51,552 nt of DNA from Williamsia muralis (GCF_002735905.1 NZ_PEBD01000013.1:1-51552); one strand, 5' to 3'; shown: positions 1 to 7,974, counted from the first letter of the stretch. Notes: generated by a model not told the origin, from the sequence alone. Translations and numbers: made by a program.

Positions 1-438
1 CCGGAACTCTTCGCTCATCACACCCACCACGCGGCCCCGAACATGGCTGATGCCTGGGACCACTGCATCGACGTGTTCGGCGGACAGGAATCCGTCCCGA
101 AAGTATCCGGCTGTACGGTCCAGGCCTGCTAGCCCGGTGCCGATGCGTAACCACCGCGCCGCCGCCCCAGGAGTAGCACCGTTGGCCTGCAACAGCTTTG
201 ACGTTGTCGACCCCATCCGTTTGGCGACACCCAACCGGTCGATGATCGCCGCACCCGCCGCCAACCGTGCATCGACAGCATTACGCAGGGTGATCAGATC
301 TTTCACCACCGCCACCACCCCGGCCGGATCAGCAGGGAACTCCACCCCGATGACCTCATCAACCAGATCAACAACAGCCTCACCACACCCCCTCCAAGAC
401 AACAACACTGGGACAACAACATTGGGACAGCCGATCAC
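1..438 (-). CDS. DUF222/HNH endonuclease-family protein, 5' part (cut by window edge)
   Basis: This is the N-terminal 146 codons of a DUF222 (13E12 repeat family) protein. Every base matches the start of the full gene at 50211-51482, and the reading frame runs off position 1, so the HNH nuclease part lies outside the window. The chosen start is a GTG at 436-438. A LexA-type SOS box lies about 70 bp upstream at 511-526, which fits what is known of several mycobacterial 13E12 genes. In this family the DUF222 domain precedes a C-terminal HNH motif; the biological role is poorly understood. I cannot tell whether this copy is intact outside the window. Confidence 0.85.
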   Translation of the reverse strand, partial: MIGCPNVVVPVLLSWRGCGEAVVDLVDEVIGVEFPADPAGVVAVVKDLITLRNAVDARLAAGAAIIDRLGVAKRMGSTTSKLLQANGATPGAAARWLRIGTGLAGLDRTAGYFRDGFLSAEHVDAVVPGISHVRGRVVGVMSEEFR

Positions 439-504
439 AATGGTGGCGTAGTCACACGTATCTCAGAGTCAGGTCTTGCGGACGATCAGCGTGTCATCAG
501 TCTA
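1..504. repeat. 504-bp direct repeat, left copy
   Basis: Positions 1-504 appear identical to 51045-51548 and lie in the same orientation. The two sequences part company at 505 (cat here, gcg in the right copy). The repeat covers the first 438 bp of the DUF222 gene and 66 bp of its upstream sequence. The left limit is only the window edge, so the true repeat may be longer. Confidence 0.95.
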
Positions 505-692
505 CATCAATCGAACACACATTCGATAGTAGCCCGTTCGGATGAACCCCGCGCGGAACCTGTAGACATGCGCGAACGTCAAAGGCGGGAAGATGATGAG
601 CATGTACGAAAACTGAAGCAGGAGGACTGTTATGAACACACGGGGGAGCCAAGAAGCAACATACCCACCTGGCAATCGGCGGGTCGCGTACG
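505..692. other. Intergenic region between nadB and the DUF222 copy
   Basis: 188 bp without a convincing gene. It holds the SOS box and, at 621-634, a strong plus-strand Shine-Dalgarno sequence (aggagg) followed by an ATG at 632. The reading frame from that ATG runs antisense through the end of nadB with no recognisable protein features, so I do not call it a gene. Confidence 0.5.
511..526. promoter_or_regulatory. LexA SOS box (TCGAAC-N4-ATTCGA)
   Basis: The 16-bp sequence reads TCGAACACACATTCGA, one base away from the actinobacterial LexA consensus TCGAAC-N4-GTTCGA. It sits about 70 bp upstream of the DUF222 gene that starts at 438 on the minus strand, so DNA-damage control of that gene is likely. 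The box is just outside the 504-bp repeat and so is not part of the sequence shared with the right-hand copy. Confidence 0.7.
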
Positions 693-2231
693 TCAACCCG
701 CGATGGGCGCGGTGGCCTCGGGGTAGTCCACCCGATGGTGGCAACCCCGCGACTCTTTTCGGGCCAAGGCGCCGGCGACCACCAGTCGTGCGGTGGCGGT
801 CAGGGCAGCATCTTCGTGGTCGGCACCATCCAGCAGTGGCCGACGCGGCACCGAATCGAGGTGGTCGGCGAGAGCCATCAGCCCTGAATGGTCGCGAGAT
901 AGGGCCGCGCTCGCAGACATTCGGTCCTGGAGTTCTCGACGTGGGGCGACAGGTGCGTCGAGGCCGGACGCGACGTCCGGTCGCAAAGCGTCTTGCTGCC
1001 CGGCTCGGCCGGCGGCTGCCCGCGCGACCCGCAGTCCCATCACCAGTCCTTCGAGCAAACTGTTGGACGCCAACCGATTTGCACCGTGCAGGCCTGTCCG
1101 GGCGACTTCGCCTGCGGCAAACAACCCAGGAACGGTGGTGGCGCCCTCGGTATCGGTGACAACACCTCCACAGAGGTAATGAGCACCGGGCACCACCGGG
1201 ATGAGGTCGGTGGTGGGGTCGATGCCGATTGCTGCGACACCGGCGGTGACCGTGGGGAAGCGGCGGCCGAAGTCCGCGATGTGTCGGGCGTCGAGGTAGA
1301 CGCAGCGGTGGCCGGTGCGTGCCATGGCGGCACCGACCGCATTCGCGACCACGTCGCGCGGAGCGAGGTCGCCGAGGGGGTGAACGCCTTCGGTGACCGA
1401 ATTGCTTTCGCTGTCAACGAGTCTTGCGCCCTCGCCGCGTAGTGCCTCGGTGATGAGTGTGCGCCTGCCGCGCTGACCGGGGCGGTACAGCATCGTGGGA
1501 TGAAATTGGATGAACTCCATGTCCGAGACCGCCGCACCAGCCCTGTGCGCCAGAGCGATGCCGTCACCCGTCGAACCGAGTGGGTTGGTGGTGGCCGCAT
1601 AGAGGTGCCCGACCCCGCCGGTCGCGAGAATTACCGTGGGCGCGAGGATGTCTCGGAAGGCGCCACCGGAGCGTCCGACGCGCACCCCGACCGCTGTGCC
1701 GTGCTGGTCCCGCAGGATCTGCTGGGCATACGATTCGTCGAGCACGGTGATGCTGGGTTGGGAGAGCGCGCGCACTGCCAGGGACCGTTGCACCTGCGCT
1801 CCGGTGGCGTCGCCGCCGGCGTGAATGATCCGACGAACGCTGTGTCCACCTTCTCGTGTCCGCAGGAAACGCCCGTCGTCCCCGATGTCGAAGTGCGCGC
1901 CCCAGCTGACCAAGGCCGAGACCGCGGCATGGCCCTCCGAAAGAATGGACTCGGTGGCTGCCGGGTCGGTGAGACCGGCACCCGCGACCACGGTGTCGCG
2001 GGTGTGCAGTGCGACCGAGTCCTCCGCGTTGCTGGGCTCGACAACGGCGATGCCACCCTGCGCGAAGTAGGTGGCGGTGTTGGGTGCCGGATCGTCGGGA
2101 CGCCAGCCGCTGCCCTTGTTGAGAACGATCACCGCGAGCCCGGATTCGGCGGCTCGAACGGCCGCGGTGAGGCCTGCGACACCCGCACCGACCACCACGA
2201 GATCAGCACGCAGCGCAGCGTCGGCAACCAT
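693..2231 (-). CDS. nadB: L-aspartate oxidase
   Basis: FAD enzyme that oxidises L-aspartate to iminoaspartate, the first step of de novo NAD synthesis; quinolinate synthase NadA uses the product. The 512-residue protein has the N-terminal dinucleotide-binding motif GAGVAG (residues 15-20), the succinate dehydrogenase/fumarate reductase-type motifs EFIQFHPT and RGEGA, and the FAD loop HGANRLASNSLLEG near residue 380. The C-terminal helical domain ends in RKESRGCHHR, typical of NadB. Length is normal. It follows the HxlR gene by 18 bp and is probably cotranscribed with it. NadA and NadC, its usual operon partners, are absent on both sides. A paralogue of a second nadB elsewhere is possible. Confidence 0.92.
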   Translation of the reverse strand: MVADAALRADLVVVGAGVAGLTAAVRAAESGLAVIVLNKGSGWRPDDPAPNTATYFAQGGIAVVEPSNAEDSVALHTRDTVVAGAGLTDPAATESILSEGHAAVSALVSWGAHFDIGDDGRFLRTREGGHSVRRIIHAGGDATGAQVQRSLAVRALSQPSITVLDESYAQQILRDQHGTAVGVRVGRSGGAFRDILAPTVILATGGVGHLYAATTNPLGSTGDGIALAHRAGAAVSDMEFIQFHPTMLYRPGQRGRRTLITEALRGEGARLVDSESNSVTEGVHPLGDLAPRDVVANAVGAAMARTGHRCVYLDARHIADFGRRFPTVTAGVAAIGIDPTTDLIPVVPGAHYLCGGVVTDTEGATTVPGLFAAGEVARTGLHGANRLASNSLLEGLVMGLRVARAAAGRAGQQDALRPDVASGLDAPVAPRRELQDRMSASAALSRDHSGLMALADHLDSVPRRPLLDGADHEDAALTATARLVVAGALARKESRGCHHRVDYPEATAPIAG

Positions 2232-2249
2232 GGCTGAGGAGTCTATCCG

Positions 2250-2726
2250 TCAGCGTTTGACCAGCGATATCCGCAAGTCGTCGAGGGGGACCTCGGTGCC
2301 GTCGGGCGTGGTCAGTCCCACGTGCACGGGCTCACCCGTCACGTTGGATTGCAGCTGCAGCGGCTTGCCCTTGGGCTGGAAATACTTGTCTCCCCACTGC
2401 ATGAGCCCGAACAGCACGGGAACCAGGTCGGTGCCCATCTCCGTGAGCCGGTACTCGTAACGGGTGCGTTGGCCAGGCTCCTGATACGGCGACTTCTCCA
2501 GCAGACCTGCTTCGACAAGTGCTTTGAGCCGTGCGGATGCGACCGCGTCGCTGACTCCTACCCGCCGCGCGAATCCGTCGAAACGGGTCGTGCCGTACAC
2601 GGCCTCGCGCATGATCAGCAGTGCAGTCCTGGTCCCGACCACCTCGAGGGCGCGCACTATCGAGCACCGGTCGCCCGGCGTCCACCGATCGAGGTCGGCC
2701 AACTTCTCGTCGAGAACTGCAACCAT
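2250..2726 (-). CDS. HxlR-family winged-helix regulator
   Basis: 158 residues. The N-terminal 100 residues match the HxlR winged helix, with CSIVRALEVVG, the recognition helix around SDAVASARLKALVEAGLL and the wing region GQRTRYEYRLTEMG. The C-terminal 50 residues form an extra domain seen in some HxlR proteins and not assignable to a ligand from sequence. It lies between the VOC gene and nadB on the same strand, so the three may form one unit. An inverted repeat CTGAC-TTC-GTCAG at 2746-2758, 20 bp upstream of the start, is a candidate autoregulatory site. HxlR proteins often sense electrophiles or redox state; no cysteine pattern points to that here. Confidence 0.88.
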   Translation of the reverse strand: MVAVLDEKLADLDRWTPGDRCSIVRALEVVGTRTALLIMREAVYGTTRFDGFARRVGVSDAVASARLKALVEAGLLEKSPYQEPGQRTRYEYRLTEMGTDLVPVLFGLMQWGDKYFQPKGKPLQLQSNVTGEPVHVGLTTPDGTEVPLDDLRISLVKR

Positions 2727-2745
2727 GACAGCAACTATACGCGGC

Positions 2746-2758
2746 CTGACTTCGTCAG
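2746..2758. promoter_or_regulatory. Inverted repeat upstream of the HxlR gene
   Basis: CTGAC-TTC-GTCAG is a perfect 5-bp dyad with a 3-bp centre, in the 56-bp gap between the VOC gene and the HxlR gene. Its position fits an operator bound by the HxlR protein. This is inferred from symmetry and position alone. Confidence 0.35.
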
Positions 2759-2782
2759 ACAGCAGTCAGAAGGAAGCTGCGG

Positions 2783-3142
2783 TTACTCCAAGACAAGGCA
2801 GAACGGGTGACCCACCGGGTCGAGGTACACCCGGAAACCGGGATGTTCCTGACCCTCGACCTTGCGCGCTCCGAGGTCGAGTATCTGTGGTTCGGCCGAC
2901 TCGAAGTCGTCGACCTGGATGTCGAGATGGAACTGCTGACTGCCGTTGGGGTCGGGGAACTTCGGGGGTACATAGCTGGTTGATGGTTGAAATGTCAGTT
3001 TCGCTTTACCCAAACCACAATCCAGCGTGACCCATTCGGGATCGCTTGTATCCAGCTCACCGCCGAGAACTTGCTGGTAGAACTGCGCGAGCCCGACCGG
3101 ATCTGGTCCGTCGAGGGCAATGGCATTAACGAAACCAATCAT
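2783..3142 (-). CDS. VOC (glyoxalase/bleomycin-resistance) family protein
   Basis: 119 residues with one vicinal-oxygen-chelate domain: the N-terminal VNAIALDGPD...FYQQVLGG half and the C-terminal HLDIQVDDFESA...DPVGHPFCLV half give the usual paired babbab folds. The ATG at 3140-3142 is chosen because GGAG lies 8 bases upstream; an in-frame start 33 bases further upstream has no good ribosome site. The family includes glyoxalases, dioxygenases and drug-binding proteins, and the substrate cannot be read from the sequence. It is the first gene of a possible VOC-HxlR-nadB unit. Confidence 0.85.
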   Translation of the reverse strand: MIGFVNAIALDGPDPVGLAQFYQQVLGGELDTSDPEWVTLDCGLGKAKLTFQPSTSYVPPKFPDPNGSQQFHLDIQVDDFESAEPQILDLGARKVEGQEHPGFRVYLDPVGHPFCLVLE

Positions 3143-3203
3143 CAAAACTCCCAACTCGTGTGTCGGACTCGCCACCGCATCTCAATGAGGCCAAGATGTA
3201 GCG

Positions 3204-3863
3204 GTGGCGACCGAATTCGACCTGTGTTGGTCAACCGTAATCGCTGCCTCCGACACGCATGAAGCGTTTGTGCACGCGCCGGAGAACGGCTGGGTTCAAC
3301 GATGCCGCCTGGGGCTCGGTCACGACGGGACGCACGGTAGTGACGGGGGAGCCGAGCCGCCCGATGCGCGGCGGACCTGGGTGCTGTGGCTCGACGGTCA
3401 GTCCGGCCAGCGTCTCGCGGAGCTCGAGAGCTGTGTGGCATCCGACGGAGTTCACGGAGGCAGTTGCGTTCTGTTCGCCGACCACGGTGGACCGCACCGG
3501 TTCGCCCCGCCCTCGAAGATGCGTGGGTTCGGGGCGCCGTACCGGCCGGAGCCACTGGTCAGCCGGAACGGTTCTCGCAACGGCACCCTCGTCACCGCCA
3601 GTGATGCCGCGGCTCGCGCGGTGGCACCGAAGTCCCCACCTCGTCGACACCGCGAACCTGACGCGGAGCAGGAGGAGACGGCGGAGTCGTCCCGGGACCC
3701 CGCGTCGAGCGGAGTGAGTCCGGCCGGTGATCAACCGGAGTCGAACCGGTCAGCCGGCCACTCACGTACGCCCACGGTCGACGAAGCCCTACTCGCGGTC
3801 GCGGATGCCCTGACCGATCTGGCGCGTGCGTTGCGTCATCGCCCTGCTGAACCCCAACGGTGA
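3204..3863 (+). CDS. Unknown protein with paired C-x5-H-x3-H motifs
   Basis: 219 residues, GTG start (weak GAGG about 12 bases upstream, so the start is uncertain; a GTG at 3270 is an alternative). Two copies of the pattern C-x5-H-x3-H are visible: C34/H40/H44 in CRLGLGHDGTH and C88/H94/H98 in CVLFADHGGPH. These look like small metal-binding turns, a pattern I recognise from unnamed actinobacterial proteins but cannot tie to a function. Residues 110-190 are low-complexity and rich in Arg, Pro, Glu and Ser, probably disordered. The last 30 residues form a helix-prone segment. No signal peptide or membrane segment. It diverges from the VOC gene. Confidence 0.6.
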   Translation: MATEFDLCWSTVIAASDTHEAFVHAPENGWVQRCRLGLGHDGTHGSDGGAEPPDARRTWVLWLDGQSGQRLAELESCVASDGVHGGSCVLFADHGGPHRFAPPSKMRGFGAPYRPEPLVSRNGSRNGTLVTASDAAARAVAPKSPPRRHREPDAEQEETAESSRDPASSGVSPAGDQPESNRSAGHSRTPTVDEALLAVADALTDLARALRHRPAEPQR

Positions 3864-3873
3864 CTCGGGACAG

Positions 3874-4044
3874 CTACGCACCCGGCCGGACATCGAGCCT
3901 CGACCGCGCCATGTCCGACGCGCTTTCGCCGAGCGACAACCACATTGCGGCGATGTCGTCGATCAACTGATCGCGCTCGACCGGAGGGTCGCCGTTGACC
4001 CACGACAAGATCGTTCGGCCATCTGTGGCACTCCGCATCGGTGA
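3874..4044 (-). pseudogene. Remnant resembling the C-terminus of a TetR-family regulator
   Basis: On the minus strand a stretch of about 55 codons (DGRTILSWVNGDPP, DQLIDDIAAMWLS) reads like the last helices of a TetR/AcrR regulator, ending in a stop at 3874. There is no DNA-binding domain upstream: the sequence runs straight into the csoR promoter region. I read it as a decayed gene end left by a deletion. The resemblance is by eye only, and a chance open frame remains possible. Confidence 0.35.
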
Positions 4045-4075
4045 GACCCGGCTCGACAGACACCCTCCTCGACTT

Positions 4076-4098
4076 GGGTACGGTAGGGGGGTATGGTA
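4076..4098. promoter_or_regulatory. Candidate CsoR operator
   Basis: A G-rich element built of two direct copies, GGGTACGGTA (4076-4085) and GGGTATGGTA (4089-4098), separated by 13 bp start to start, and containing the run TAGGGGGGTAT. CsoR-family operators are G/C-tract elements of the type TACCCC/GGGGTA. It lies 33 bp before the csoR start, where a copper-relieved repressor would act on the csoR-copZ-copA unit. Confidence 0.5.
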
Positions 4099-4130
4099 AA
4101 CCGGTACGAACAACGGGCGAAAGAGGGCAC

Positions 4131-4430
4131 ATGGCCGACGAGCACCAACACCACGGCTACATCAACCGCAAGGACGACTACCTCAAGCGGCTTCGCCGCA
4201 TCGAGGGGCAGGCCCGCGGGTTGCAGCGGATGGTCGAAGACGAGAAGTACTGCATCGACATCCTCACCCAGGTGGCGGCGATGACCAAGGCCCTGCAAGC
4301 GGTGAGCCTGGGACTGCTCGAGGAGCACATGTCGCATTGCGTCGTCGATGCAGCCCGCCAGAGCGAAGAGCAGGGTCAAGAAAAAGTCAAAGAGGCCACC
4401 GAGGCGATCGCCCGGCTGGTCCGGTCGTAG
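4131..4430 (+). CDS. csoR: CsoR-family copper-sensing repressor
   Basis: 99 residues from the ATG at 4131 (AGAGGG 6 bases upstream); an in-frame start 90 bases earlier would put the operator inside the gene and is rejected. The all-helical DUF156/CsoR fold is clear: RLRRIEGQARGLQRMVEDEKYCIDILTQV, then HMSHCVV. The Cu(I) ligands of the family are visible as the Cys of KYCIDI and the His-Cys pair of MSHCV, which argues for copper rather than nickel (RcnR) or formaldehyde (FrmR). Copper binding releases the protein from DNA. It is followed by copZ and copA, which it very likely represses. Confidence 0.93.
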   Translation: MADEHQHHGYINRKDDYLKRLRRIEGQARGLQRMVEDEKYCIDILTQVAAMTKALQAVSLGLLEEHMSHCVVDAARQSEEQGQEKVKEATEAIARLVRS

Positions 4431-4443
4431 AAGGAGGGCGAAC

Positions 4444-4647
4444 ATGAGCGCGCAGACTTACACGGTGGTGGGGATGACATGCCAGCACTGCGTCGCATCG
4501 GTCACCGAGGAAGTGTCCGATGTGCCCGGTGTGGACAAGGTGGACGTGGACCTGAACAGCGGCGGGCTCACCGTCCACAGTGAGCAGCCGGTGGGCCGGG
4601 ACGAGATCGAGGCCGCGGTGCACGAGGCCGGATACCGGCTGGGCTGA
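4444..4647 (+). CDS. copZ: CopZ-like copper chaperone
   Basis: 67-residue single heavy-metal-associated domain. The metal loop GMTCQHC (residues 10-16) supplies the two Cys ligands for Cu(I), and the rest has the babbab spacing of the family (VTEEVSDVPGV, VDVDLNSG, AAVHEAGY). It carries Cu(I) in the cytoplasm to the N-terminal domain of the export ATPase. The gene begins 13 bp after csoR with AAGGAGGG as ribosome site and is followed by copA after 3 bp, so the three are one operon. Confidence 0.92.
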   Translation: MSAQTYTVVGMTCQHCVASVTEEVSDVPGVDKVDVDLNSGGLTVHSEQPVGRDEIEAAVHEAGYRLG

Positions 4648-4650
4648 GCA

Positions 4651-6924
4651 ATGAGTTCGACTATGCCGACGAGTTCCACCGGCGACGCGAAAGCGGCTGT
4701 CCCGCAGGCACATATCGACCTCGAGATCGCTGGGATGACGTGTGCCTCGTGCGCCAACCGCATCGAACGTAAGCTCAACAAGCTCGACGGCGTGCAGGCG
4801 ACGGTGAATTACGCGACCGAGAAGGCAAACGTCGCCTACTCCGATCCCGTCGCCACCGGCGACTTGATCGCTGCGGTCGAGGCGGCCGGCTACCGGGCAA
4901 AAGCGATCGAGGACCATCCCGATTCCGCCGCCGACGACAACGATGACGACGGTCATGATCAGGAACTGAACCGCCTGCGTCATCGCACGCTGGTCAGCGC
5001 CGCCCTCTCCGTTCCCGTGATCGCCATGGCGATGATTCCGCCTCTGCAGTTCGACAACTGGCAGTGGCTCTCGTTGACACTCGCAGCGCCTGTGGTCGTG
5101 TGGGGAGGCTGGCAGTTCCACCGGGCGGCAGCGATCAACCTGCGTCACGGCGCTGCGACGATGGACACACTCGTATCGGTGGGAACCATTGCCGCGCTGG
5201 GCTGGTCGCTCTACGCGCTGTTCTTCGGAGCCGCCGGTGATCCCCAGACCGCACACGGCGGGATGGAGATGAGTTCCTCGGACGGGTCGGCCAACATCTA
5301 CCTGGAGGCGGCGGCGGGAGTCACCACCTTCATCTTGGCCGGCCGGTTCTTCGAGATGCGATCCAAACGCCGCGCAGGAGCGGCCTTGCGAACGCTCCTC
5401 GGTCTCGGCGCCAAAGACGTGACCGTGCTCAGGGATGACATCGAATCGCTGGTGCCCATCGGAGACCTGGCCGTCGGAGACCTGTTCGTGGTGCGGCCGG
5501 GCGAGCGGATCGCAACCGACGGTGTGGTGGAAAGTGGCTCGTCGGCCGTGGATGCGTCGATGTTGACCGGTGAATCGGTGCCGGTCGAGGTGAACGAAGG
5601 CGATGCGGTGGTCGGCGCCACGGTGAACGCCGGAGGACGGATCACCGTACGCGCCACCAAGATCGGTAACGACACACAGCTCGCGCAGATGGCGAGGCTT
5701 GTGGAACAGGCGCAGAACGGCAAGGCGCAGGTACAGCGTTTGGCCGACCGGATCTCCGGTGTCTTCGTGCCCGTGGTCATCGCGCTCGCGCTGGGCACTC
5801 TGGCTGTGTGGCTGCTGCTCGGATATGACGCTGCCGATGCCTTCACCGCGGCGGTCGCCGTGTTGATCATCGCGTGCCCCTGCGCACTCGGGCTGGCGAC
5901 GCCGACCGCGTTGATGGTCGGGACAGGCCGCGGTGCCACGATGGGAATACTGATCAAGGGACCCGAGGTGCTCGAGTCCACCCGGCAGGTCGACACCGTG
6001 GTGCTCGACAAGACCGGCACCGTGACAACCGGTCAGATGACTCTGACGGAGGTAGCCGTCGCCGACGGTGAAGAGACGGATCATGTTGTGCGCGTAGCCG
6101 GAGCGGTCGAGAACGCGTCCGAACATCCGATCGCGCGTGCCATCGCCGACGGCGCACGCGAGCGCACCGGCCCGCTGCCCGCAGTTCGTGACTTCGTCAA
6201 TTCGGCGGGCCTCGGGGTCCAGGGTGTCGTCGACGACGTGGAGGTGCTTCTCGGTCGACCACAACTGCTGACCGAGCGAGGCAACGAGATACCCGGTGAG
6301 CTGGTCGCAGCACTGGAGCGGGCGGGATCGGAAGGCCAGACTGCTGTCGCGGTCGCCTGGGGCGGACGCGCTCGCGGTGTGCTCGTGGTCTCCGACGTGG
6401 TGAAAGCGACGTCGCGGCAGGCCGTCGAGGAGTTGGTGGACCTCGGTCTCGAGCCGGTGTTGCTCACGGGTGATCACGAGAGTGTCGCCAAAGCGGTTGC
6501 CGCACAGGTGGGTATCAACACAGTGATCGCGGGGGTACTGCCGTCCGCGAAGGTCGATACGATCAAGGACTTGCAGTCACAGGGAAAGACCGTCGCGATG
6601 GTCGGCGACGGTGTCAACGACGCCGCCGCGCTGGCTCAGGCCGACCTGGGACTGGCGATGGGCACGGGTACCGACGCCGCGATCGAGGCGGGGGACATCA
6701 CCCTGGTCCGGGGTGACCTGCGGGCCGCAGGCGATGCCATTCGCCTGTCTCGCGCAACACTTCGCACAATCAAAGGAAATCTGTTCTGGGCGTTCGGATA
6801 CAACGTGGCCGCACTGCCACTGGCCGCACTCGGATTGCTCAGCCCCATGATCGCCGGCGGGGCGATGGCGTTGTCATCGGTGTTCGTCGTCGGAAACAGC
6901 CTGCGCCTGAGGAGATTTCACTGA
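4651..6924 (+). CDS. copA: Cu(I)-exporting P1B-type ATPase
   Basis: 757 residues, a usual length for CopA/CtpV-type pumps. In order: one N-terminal metal domain with GMTCASC (about 28-34), an acidic His/Asp linker, membrane helices, actuator domain with TGES (about 306), the membrane metal site CPC (about 409-411), phosphorylation site DKTGT (Asp about 453), the SEHPI motif of P1B pumps and the hinge GDGVND (about 652). The last helices carry YN and MALSS, the other half of the Cu(I) site of P1B-1 pumps. It exports Cu(I) across the cytoplasmic membrane. A His/Met-rich extracellular loop (HGGMEMSSS, about 206-214) may help release copper. Confidence 0.95.
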   Translation: MSSTMPTSSTGDAKAAVPQAHIDLEIAGMTCASCANRIERKLNKLDGVQATVNYATEKANVAYSDPVATGDLIAAVEAAGYRAKAIEDHPDSAADDNDDDGHDQELNRLRHRTLVSAALSVPVIAMAMIPPLQFDNWQWLSLTLAAPVVVWGGWQFHRAAAINLRHGAATMDTLVSVGTIAALGWSLYALFFGAAGDPQTAHGGMEMSSSDGSANIYLEAAAGVTTFILAGRFFEMRSKRRAGAALRTLLGLGAKDVTVLRDDIESLVPIGDLAVGDLFVVRPGERIATDGVVESGSSAVDASMLTGESVPVEVNEGDAVVGATVNAGGRITVRATKIGNDTQLAQMARLVEQAQNGKAQVQRLADRISGVFVPVVIALALGTLAVWLLLGYDAADAFTAAVAVLIIACPCALGLATPTALMVGTGRGATMGILIKGPEVLESTRQVDTVVLDKTGTVTTGQMTLTEVAVADGEETDHVVRVAGAVENASEHPIARAIADGARERTGPLPAVRDFVNSAGLGVQGVVDDVEVLLGRPQLLTERGNEIPGELVAALERAGSEGQTAVAVAWGGRARGVLVVSDVVKATSRQAVEELVDLGLEPVLLTGDHESVAKAVAAQVGINTVIAGVLPSAKVDTIKDLQSQGKTVAMVGDGVNDAAALAQADLGLAMGTGTDAAIEAGDITLVRGDLRAAGDAIRLSRATLRTIKGNLFWAFGYNVAALPLAALGLLSPMIAGGAMALSSVFVVGNSLRLRRFH

Positions 6925-6939
6925 CGTCGGGACACGGGC

Positions 6940-7374
6940 CTACGGGTTGTCGAGGGCGGTGATCAGGGTGCGGACGATGGTGCGCGTGCTCTCGAGTTCG
7001 TCCACTGTGATCTGTGTGCGGGTGAGCAACCGGGACCTCTCGACGTCCGACTCCTGCACCAGCTCGGCCAGAATCGCCGCGCCGGCGCTGGTGAGTCGGA
7101 GTAGGGGTGAGGTCTGATGGTCGGGATTGTCCTGGCTGTCCAGAAGCCCTTCACGTAAGAGGTCGCCGCAGACGCGATGCACGCTCTGGCGTGACAGGCC
7201 AAGGCGTCGTGCAGCTCCGGCCACCGTCGACGGTTCTGACAGGACGCTGAGCACGTGCCATCGGGCAACGGTCTGTCCAGCCCGTCGAGCCACGTCCTCG
7301 CTCGTCCGGCGCGATGCGCCGGCGAGTTCGTAGACGTCGGCGATGAGCAATCGGTAAGCCTCCGCCTTGTTCAC
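6940..7374 (-). CDS. MarR-family regulator
   Basis: 144 residues with a MarR winged helix: dimer helix at the N-terminus, LSEPSTVAGAARRLGLSRQSVHRVCGDLLREGLL as HTH and recognition helix, DNPDHQTSPLLRLTSAG as wing, and a C-terminal dimer helix. It converges on copA (15-bp gap) and diverges from the DUF1579-like gene with a 45-bp intergenic region full of GTCA/TGAC dyads, so it probably controls itself and that neighbour. Ligand unknown. Confidence 0.88.
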   Translation of the reverse strand: MNKAEAYRLLIADVYELAGASRRTSEDVARRAGQTVARWHVLSVLSEPSTVAGAARRLGLSRQSVHRVCGDLLREGLLDSQDNPDHQTSPLLRLTSAGAAILAELVQESDVERSRLLTRTQITVDELESTRTIVRTLITALDNP

Positions 7375-7394
7375 CTACCCAGCCTGGCATATGC

Positions 7395-7427
7395 GTCAGT
7401 AATCTGACAACATGTCAACATGCTGAC
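7395..7427. promoter_or_regulatory. Tandem GTCA-N6-TGAC operators between marR and the DUF1579-like gene
   Basis: Two copies of GTCA-N6-TGAC lie at 7395-7408 and 7414-7427, exactly 19 bp apart, with a third overlapping dyad TGACA-N3-TGTCA at 7405-7417. The second copy covers the ATG at 7420. The arrangement fits two MarR dimers bound near the two divergent starts. Confidence 0.6.
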
Positions 7428-7950
7428 GGATTTCGGAGGCGACAACGCCTTGGCCGCCCACCTGCATTCCCCTGGACCGGCTCGGGGCGCAGCTGACCAC
7501 TTGCGGGCTTTCGGCAGATTCGTGGGGTCGTGGCACATTCGCTGGATACCAGCGGCAACGGACTCTCCCGAACTCGACGGAGAGCTCCATTTCGGGTGGG
7601 TCCTGGGCGGTCGTGCGATCCAGGATGTGTGGATGGTGCCCGGGGCCGCTCTTGCGCCGCCGGAACGGGGGTTTAGAGCATTCCACGGATCGACCATCCG
7701 GTTCTACGACCCGTCGATCGCAGCCTGGAGGTCAACGTGGGTGGAGCCGATCAATGCACGTGTTCGGAAGTTCATCGGCGAGATAGGCGACAGGGATATC
7801 ACTTTGACCAGCACAGATGACGAACCACTGCTGCGGTGGCGCTTTGCCGACATCACCGATGACTCCTTCACATGGACAGGTGAGTTCTCCGACGACGGCG
7901 AGAACACGTGGACTCTCGAAGAGACGATGCTCGCCACCCGGGTTGCGTGA
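7420..7950 (+). CDS. DUF1579-like small-molecule-binding-type protein
   Basis: 176 residues. The core FGRFVGSWH, ELHFGWVLGGRAIQDVW, GSTIRFYDPSIAAWRSTWVEP and DSFTWTGEFS...W is the pattern of DUF1579-type beta-barrel proteins with no known reaction. The start is ambiguous: the ATG at 7420 has no ribosome site and sits inside the operator, so it would need a leaderless transcript, whereas a TTG at 7450 has GGAGG 10 bases upstream. It is divergent from the marR gene and is its likely target. Confidence 0.75.
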   Translation: MLTDFGGDNALAAHLHSPGPARGAADHLRAFGRFVGSWHIRWIPAATDSPELDGELHFGWVLGGRAIQDVWMVPGAALAPPERGFRAFHGSTIRFYDPSIAAWRSTWVEPINARVRKFIGEIGDRDITLTSTDDEPLLRWRFADITDDSFTWTGEFSDDGENTWTLEETMLATRVA

Positions 7951-7974
7951 CGGCCGGCTGTCGACCGGGCAGGT

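Noticed and set aside
632-1159. Plus-strand frame with a strong ribosome site (aggagg, ATG 632)
   Set aside because: Runs antisense into nadB and shows no protein family features; the ribosome site may be chance or a remnant.
4387-6477. 696-codon open frame antisense to copA
   Set aside because: Low-complexity His/Arg/Gly-rich translation without family features; shadow of a GC-rich gene with all P-type ATPase motifs on the other strand.
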